Of a DNA stretch of 64,000 bases, positions 60,955-64,000 are shown piece by piece. Below the pieces are notes generated by a model that had not been told where the DNA came from, made no database searches, and was given only the letters and a program-made list of their open reading frames with translations. This DNA comes from Nitrospiraceae bacterium. GTDB taxonomy: Bacteria > Nitrospirota > Nitrospiria > Nitrospirales > UBA8639. The position numbers were made by a program, and so were the translations under genes. Each line of letters opens with the position of its first letter. The first letter of the stretch is position 1. The DNA lies in the NCBI GenBank assembly GCA_020632595.1, contig JACKFF010000007.1, forward strand, positions 62,001 to 126,000, read 5' to 3'.

Positions 60955-63897
60955 TCAGCACCGCTTCATCGCTCTTTGAAGCACTTCGGCCGTATGGAGC
61001 GCATTTCGGCCGGTCGTTTGCACGATTTGTTCGCGACAACTGAATCCATCGGCAACGACTAATTCACGTTGTGCCGCCGCCCCCCGAATCGTCGGGAGTA
61101 GAATCTGTTCTCCAATAGCCAGGGAAATCCGGTAATGCTCTTCTTTAAAGCCGAAGGACCCCGCCATGCCGCAACATCCGGAATCGAGAAGTGTGCAATC
61201 TAATCCGATGTCCTTGAAAATTTTCATTTCACTATTCATCCCCATGACAGCTTTTTGATGACAATGACCATGCACAATGGCTCGTTCATTGAGCCGCGGC
61301 CAGACAATGGGTCCTGCCTGTTTATCAAGAAATTCTCCAAACGTACATGTTAATCCGGCCAGCCGTTTCGCCTGTTCATCATTGGGAAACAATTTAAGAA
61401 GTTCGTCGCGAAAGACCGCCACACAACTGGGTTCAAGGCCAATAACGGGAATGCCGGCGGCGATATCCTTACCCAGGGAATCGATGATTTGACGCAGCAG
61501 AAGCTTGGCGGTTTTCAACATACCGAAATCATACAAGGGACGTCCGCAACAGAGAGGACGTGGGGGGATGGTGACCTCAAAGCCTATTTTTTCCAACACC
61601 TCGACAGCCGCTTTCAGTGTGTGGGGAAAAAAATAATTATTAAAGGTGTCTGGCCATAACACCACTTTGGGCGCCGCAGAATAAGAAGCAGGCCGCTTAT
61701 GAAACCAGGCGGTAAAGGACTCTTTGGCATAACGAGGCATGTCTCGTTGAGGAGCAATGCCTCCGATTTTTTTGACCAGAGTCCCTAATATCGGGGCATG
61801 GGTCACGGCATTCACCACCCCAGGCATGGTGGAGGCGAGCCTTGACCACCAGTAAATGAGTCCCATGGAAAATGCGGCGCGGGGGCGGAGGCGGCCTTCA
61901 TAATAGTGAGAGAGAAACTCCGCTTTATAGGTGGCCATATCCACATTCACCGGACAGTCGCTCAGGCAGCCTTTGCAGGCCAGGCACAGATCCAATGCCT
62001 CTTTGACCGCTTCGTTTCGCCAGCCGTGGCGTAAGGGATCCCCTTGTAACATTTCGAACAGCAGGTGTGCCCGTCCGCGCGTGGAATGTTGTTCCTCCCG
62101 CGTGACTCGATAACTGGGACACATCGTTCCGCCTTCCATATTCCGGCAATCTCCCACGCCGACACAGCGTAACGTGGCCCGCGGAAAGCTCCCCCTATCA
62201 TCCGTATAGTGAAAATGGGTGTCGAGTTGCGGCGGATTATAGGAAGTTCCCAACCGCAGATTGTGATCCAGGGGATGGGCATCGATCACTTTTCCCGGAT
62301 TCATTTTCCCATCAGGATCCCAGGCCTGTTTAAATTCACGAAACGCATTCATGAGTTCCTGGCCGAACATCTTCGGCAGCAATTCCCCCCGTGACTGCCC
62401 ATCTCCGTGTTCACCTGAAAAGGACCCGTGATACCGCATCACCAGGTCGGAGGCCTCTTCGATGAAATGACGGTATGTGTCAATTCCCGCCCGCGTTTTT
62501 AAGTCGAAATTAATGCGGGTATGAATGCATCCCTGGCCAAAATGGCCATACAGCGCACACTGATACCCGTGCGCCTTCATCAGCTCGCGAAGATCCCGGA
62601 GATAATTTCCCACGTCCTTCGGTGCGACTGCCGAATCCTCCCATCCGGTCCAACTGTCATCACCGCCCGGCACTCGAGCTGTGGCCGCGAGAACAGATTT
62701 GCGAATCTTCCACACGTATTGTTCCTGAGCTTTATTATCATAGCGTTTCATGGCCGGGGCTTGAGATTGCTTGCCAAGCTCCTCCATGAGCTCCCGTGAC
62801 CGGTCATCCGCTTCCTGCTGGGTGTCTCCGCCAAATTCGACAAGCAGCCATCCCCGGCCCTCCGGAAGCAAGGACAGGTTATCAACATGCAAATGGTTTT
62901 TGGTCATATCACCCACGAGCATATCGTCCAGCCCTTCCAAGCCGATTGGTTGATGCGCCAGGATGTCCATCAAATGGTCTCCGGCTTGATAGATGTCCCG
63001 GTATCCAAGGACAATGAGTGTCCGCCATGGCGGACTCTTGACGAGTCGGACCGTTGCCTCCAACACGGTGACACATGTGCCCTCGGTCCCGACTAGCGCT
63101 CGAGCGATATTGAAATCATGTTCGGGGAGTAATTGATCAAGATTGTATCCCGACACTCTCCTGGGAATGTCGGGATAGCGGGATCGAATCAGGGAGGCGT
63201 ATTGGTCTCGAATGGATTGTAACCTGGCAAAGATGTCACCGCGTCGGCCTCCCTGCCGGATAATGTGGTGGAGGTCCTCTTCACGGGTTTTGCCCACGCG
63301 CATCCGCAATCCATCATAGGTGAGGATTTCCATTTCCTCGATGTTATCCACTGTTTTTCCGCCCATCAGGGCATGCACTCCGCAGGAATTGTTCCCGATC
63401 ATCCCACCCAGTGTGCAGTGATCATGTGTGGAGGGATCAGGCGCAAACGTCAAATGATGCTGTTCCGCTCTGTTGCGCAGCACATCGAGCACGACACCCG
63501 GTTGCACGCGTGCACGCCGGGAGGCGGGATCCAATTCCATGATGGAATGGAGGTATTTCGACATATCCATGACGACGGCCATATTACAGCATTGGCCGGC
63601 CAGACTGGTCCCTCCACCGCGTGAGAGAACCGGGACTCCATGCCGGTGACACACGGCCACCGTCGTGATCACATCTTCCACGGTTTTAGGAATGACCACC
63701 CCGACGGGCACTTGGCGGTAATTCGATCCGTCAGTTGCATATAACGCCCGGCTTCCTTCATCGAAACGCACTTCTCCTTCAATGGAGATTTGAAGATGAG
63801 AAGACAACTCAGCTGCAATTTCCTGATAGGGGAAATGCTCCTGTCGGTTTTTTTTGACCTGAGCGGTATTCAGCATGGGCAGTGATTTGGTCAACAT
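60955..63897 (-). CDS. FAD-linked oxidase and Fe-S oxidoreductase (YdiJ/GlcD-GlpC type)
   Basis: The frame opens at 63996 and may begin outside the window; ATG 63897 is a likely start (about 980 aa). It holds an FAD-binding domain (HGVPVLSRGGGTSLAGQCCN, GMIGNNSCGVHALMGGKTVD) and a C-terminal oxidase lobe (YGHFGQGCIHTRINFD). Ferredoxin-like clusters (CVGVGDCRNMEGGTMCPSYR and CLACKGCLSDCP) come next, followed by two CCG cysteine domains (CCGRPLYDFG and DSGCCGMAGSFGF). Such fused proteins oxidise D-2-hydroxy acids (for example D-lactate or D-2-hydroxyglutarate) and pass electrons on; the substrate here is unknown. No signal peptide is evident. Confidence 0.88.
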   Translation of the reverse strand: MLTKSLPMLNTAQVKKNRQEHFPYQEIAAELSSHLQISIEGEVRFDEGSRALYATDGSNYRQVPVGVVIPKTVEDVITTVAVCHRHGVPVLSRGGGTSLAGQCCNMAVVMDMSKYLHSIMELDPASRRARVQPGVVLDVLRNRAEQHHLTFAPDPSTHDHCTLGGMIGNNSCGVHALMGGKTVDNIEEMEILTYDGLRMRVGKTREEDLHHIIRQGGRRGDIFARLQSIRDQYASLIRSRYPDIPRRVSGYNLDQLLPEHDFNIARALVGTEGTCVTVLEATVRLVKSPPWRTLIVLGYRDIYQAGDHLMDILAHQPIGLEGLDDMLVGDMTKNHLHVDNLSLLPEGRGWLLVEFGGDTQQEADDRSRELMEELGKQSQAPAMKRYDNKAQEQYVWKIRKSVLAATARVPGGDDSWTGWEDSAVAPKDVGNYLRDLRELMKAHGYQCALYGHFGQGCIHTRINFDLKTRAGIDTYRHFIEEASDLVMRYHGSFSGEHGDGQSRGELLPKMFGQELMNAFREFKQAWDPDGKMNPGKVIDAHPLDHNLRLGTSYNPPQLDTHFHYTDDRGSFPRATLRCVGVGDCRNMEGGTMCPSYRVTREEQHSTRGRAHLLFEMLQGDPLRHGWRNEAVKEALDLCLACKGCLSDCPVNVDMATYKAEFLSHYYEGRLRPRAAFSMGLIYWWSRLASTMPGVVNAVTHAPILGTLVKKIGGIAPQRDMPRYAKESFTAWFHKRPASYSAAPKVVLWPDTFNNYFFPHTLKAAVEVLEKIGFEVTIPPRPLCCGRPLYDFGMLKTAKLLLRQIIDSLGKDIAAGIPVIGLEPSCVAVFRDELLKLFPNDEQAKRLAGLTCTFGEFLDKQAGPIVWPRLNERAIVHGHCHQKAVMGMNSEMKIFKDIGLDCTLLDSGCCGMAGSFGFKEEHYRISLAIGEQILLPTIRGAAAQRELVVADGFSCREQIVQTTGRNALHTAEVLQRAMKRC

Positions 63898-64000
63898 GAA
63901 ATTTTTGTCCTTGTCTGGTGCACCTGACGAAATTCCGTATGGGATCCGCCTTGGCAGAAAATCCCCCCAACGTTCAAAGAGCAAATTGAGCGGCATCCGC

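Noticed and set aside
1..64000. CRISPR arrays, tRNA or rRNA genes
   Set aside because: No regularly spaced direct repeats, cloverleaf sequences or conserved rRNA words were found on reading; small RNAs cannot be excluded by eye.

Overview
The window looks like chromosomal DNA of a Nitrospira-type bacterium (phylum Nitrospirota). This rests on an alternative complex III (ACIII) locus joined to CydA-like oxidase subunits, many BON, CsbD, PRC-barrel and DUF1269/2238/2254/3618 envelope or stress proteins, GC near 50% by eye, and purine-rich Shine-Dalgarno sites such as AAGGAGG. It is an inference from gene content; no rRNA or other marker gene is present. TAA, TAG and TGA all act as normal stops. 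I saw no tRNA, rRNA, CRISPR array, prophage or replication origin.

Layout. 1-7.9 kb: small envelope and stress genes (BON tail, DUF748, entericidin-like lipoprotein, two CsbD proteins, a lipoprotein, a PstS-like binding protein, DUF1269, a two-BON protein). 8.2-11.2 kb: a scar region with a dispersed repeat, a decayed L,D-transpeptidase fragment, an IS481-like element with recognisable terminal inverted repeats and a frameshifted transposase, and a cation antiporter that has lost its start. 11.2-15.9 kb: two six-BON paralogues of 488 aa each, a helical anchored protein and creA. 16.0-17.7 kb: remnants of mgtE (CBS domains missing) and of a membrane-anchored protein. 17.7-26.2 kb: the respiratory locus, on the minus strand and tightly packed: pentahaem ActA, ActB split into a molybdopterin-fold protein and a separate Fe-S protein, ActC, ActD, ActE, then two CydA-like membrane subunits where ActF would be expected. 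26.2-34 kb: PRC-barrel, stand-alone receiver, cyclase-family, AI-2E and DUF2254 membrane proteins. 34-40.7 kb: metallothionein, DUF1328, a second receiver, Ku and LigD (end joining), YihY. 40.8-50.7 kb: inverted second copy of the dispersed repeat, a DUF3618/holin-X/helical envelope operon, a baeRF-family protein, a giant AsmA protein, a BON lipoprotein and two coupled micro-ORFs. 51-64 kb: a HAD phosphatase-ATPase fusion, large catalase, peroxiredoxin, two decayed VOC genes, tandem DUF2238 proteins, an outer-membrane protein and a large FAD/Fe-S oxidoreductase.

Taken together, most intact genes serve envelope maintenance, oxidative and osmotic stress, metal binding and DNA double-strand-break repair, around one large respiratory locus. 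The most distinctive candidate system is the ACIII plus two-subunit bd-like cluster, which could be a quinol-oxidising supercomplex that hands electrons to an unusual oxidase. At least six decayed genes and one dead IS show that parts of the region are eroding.
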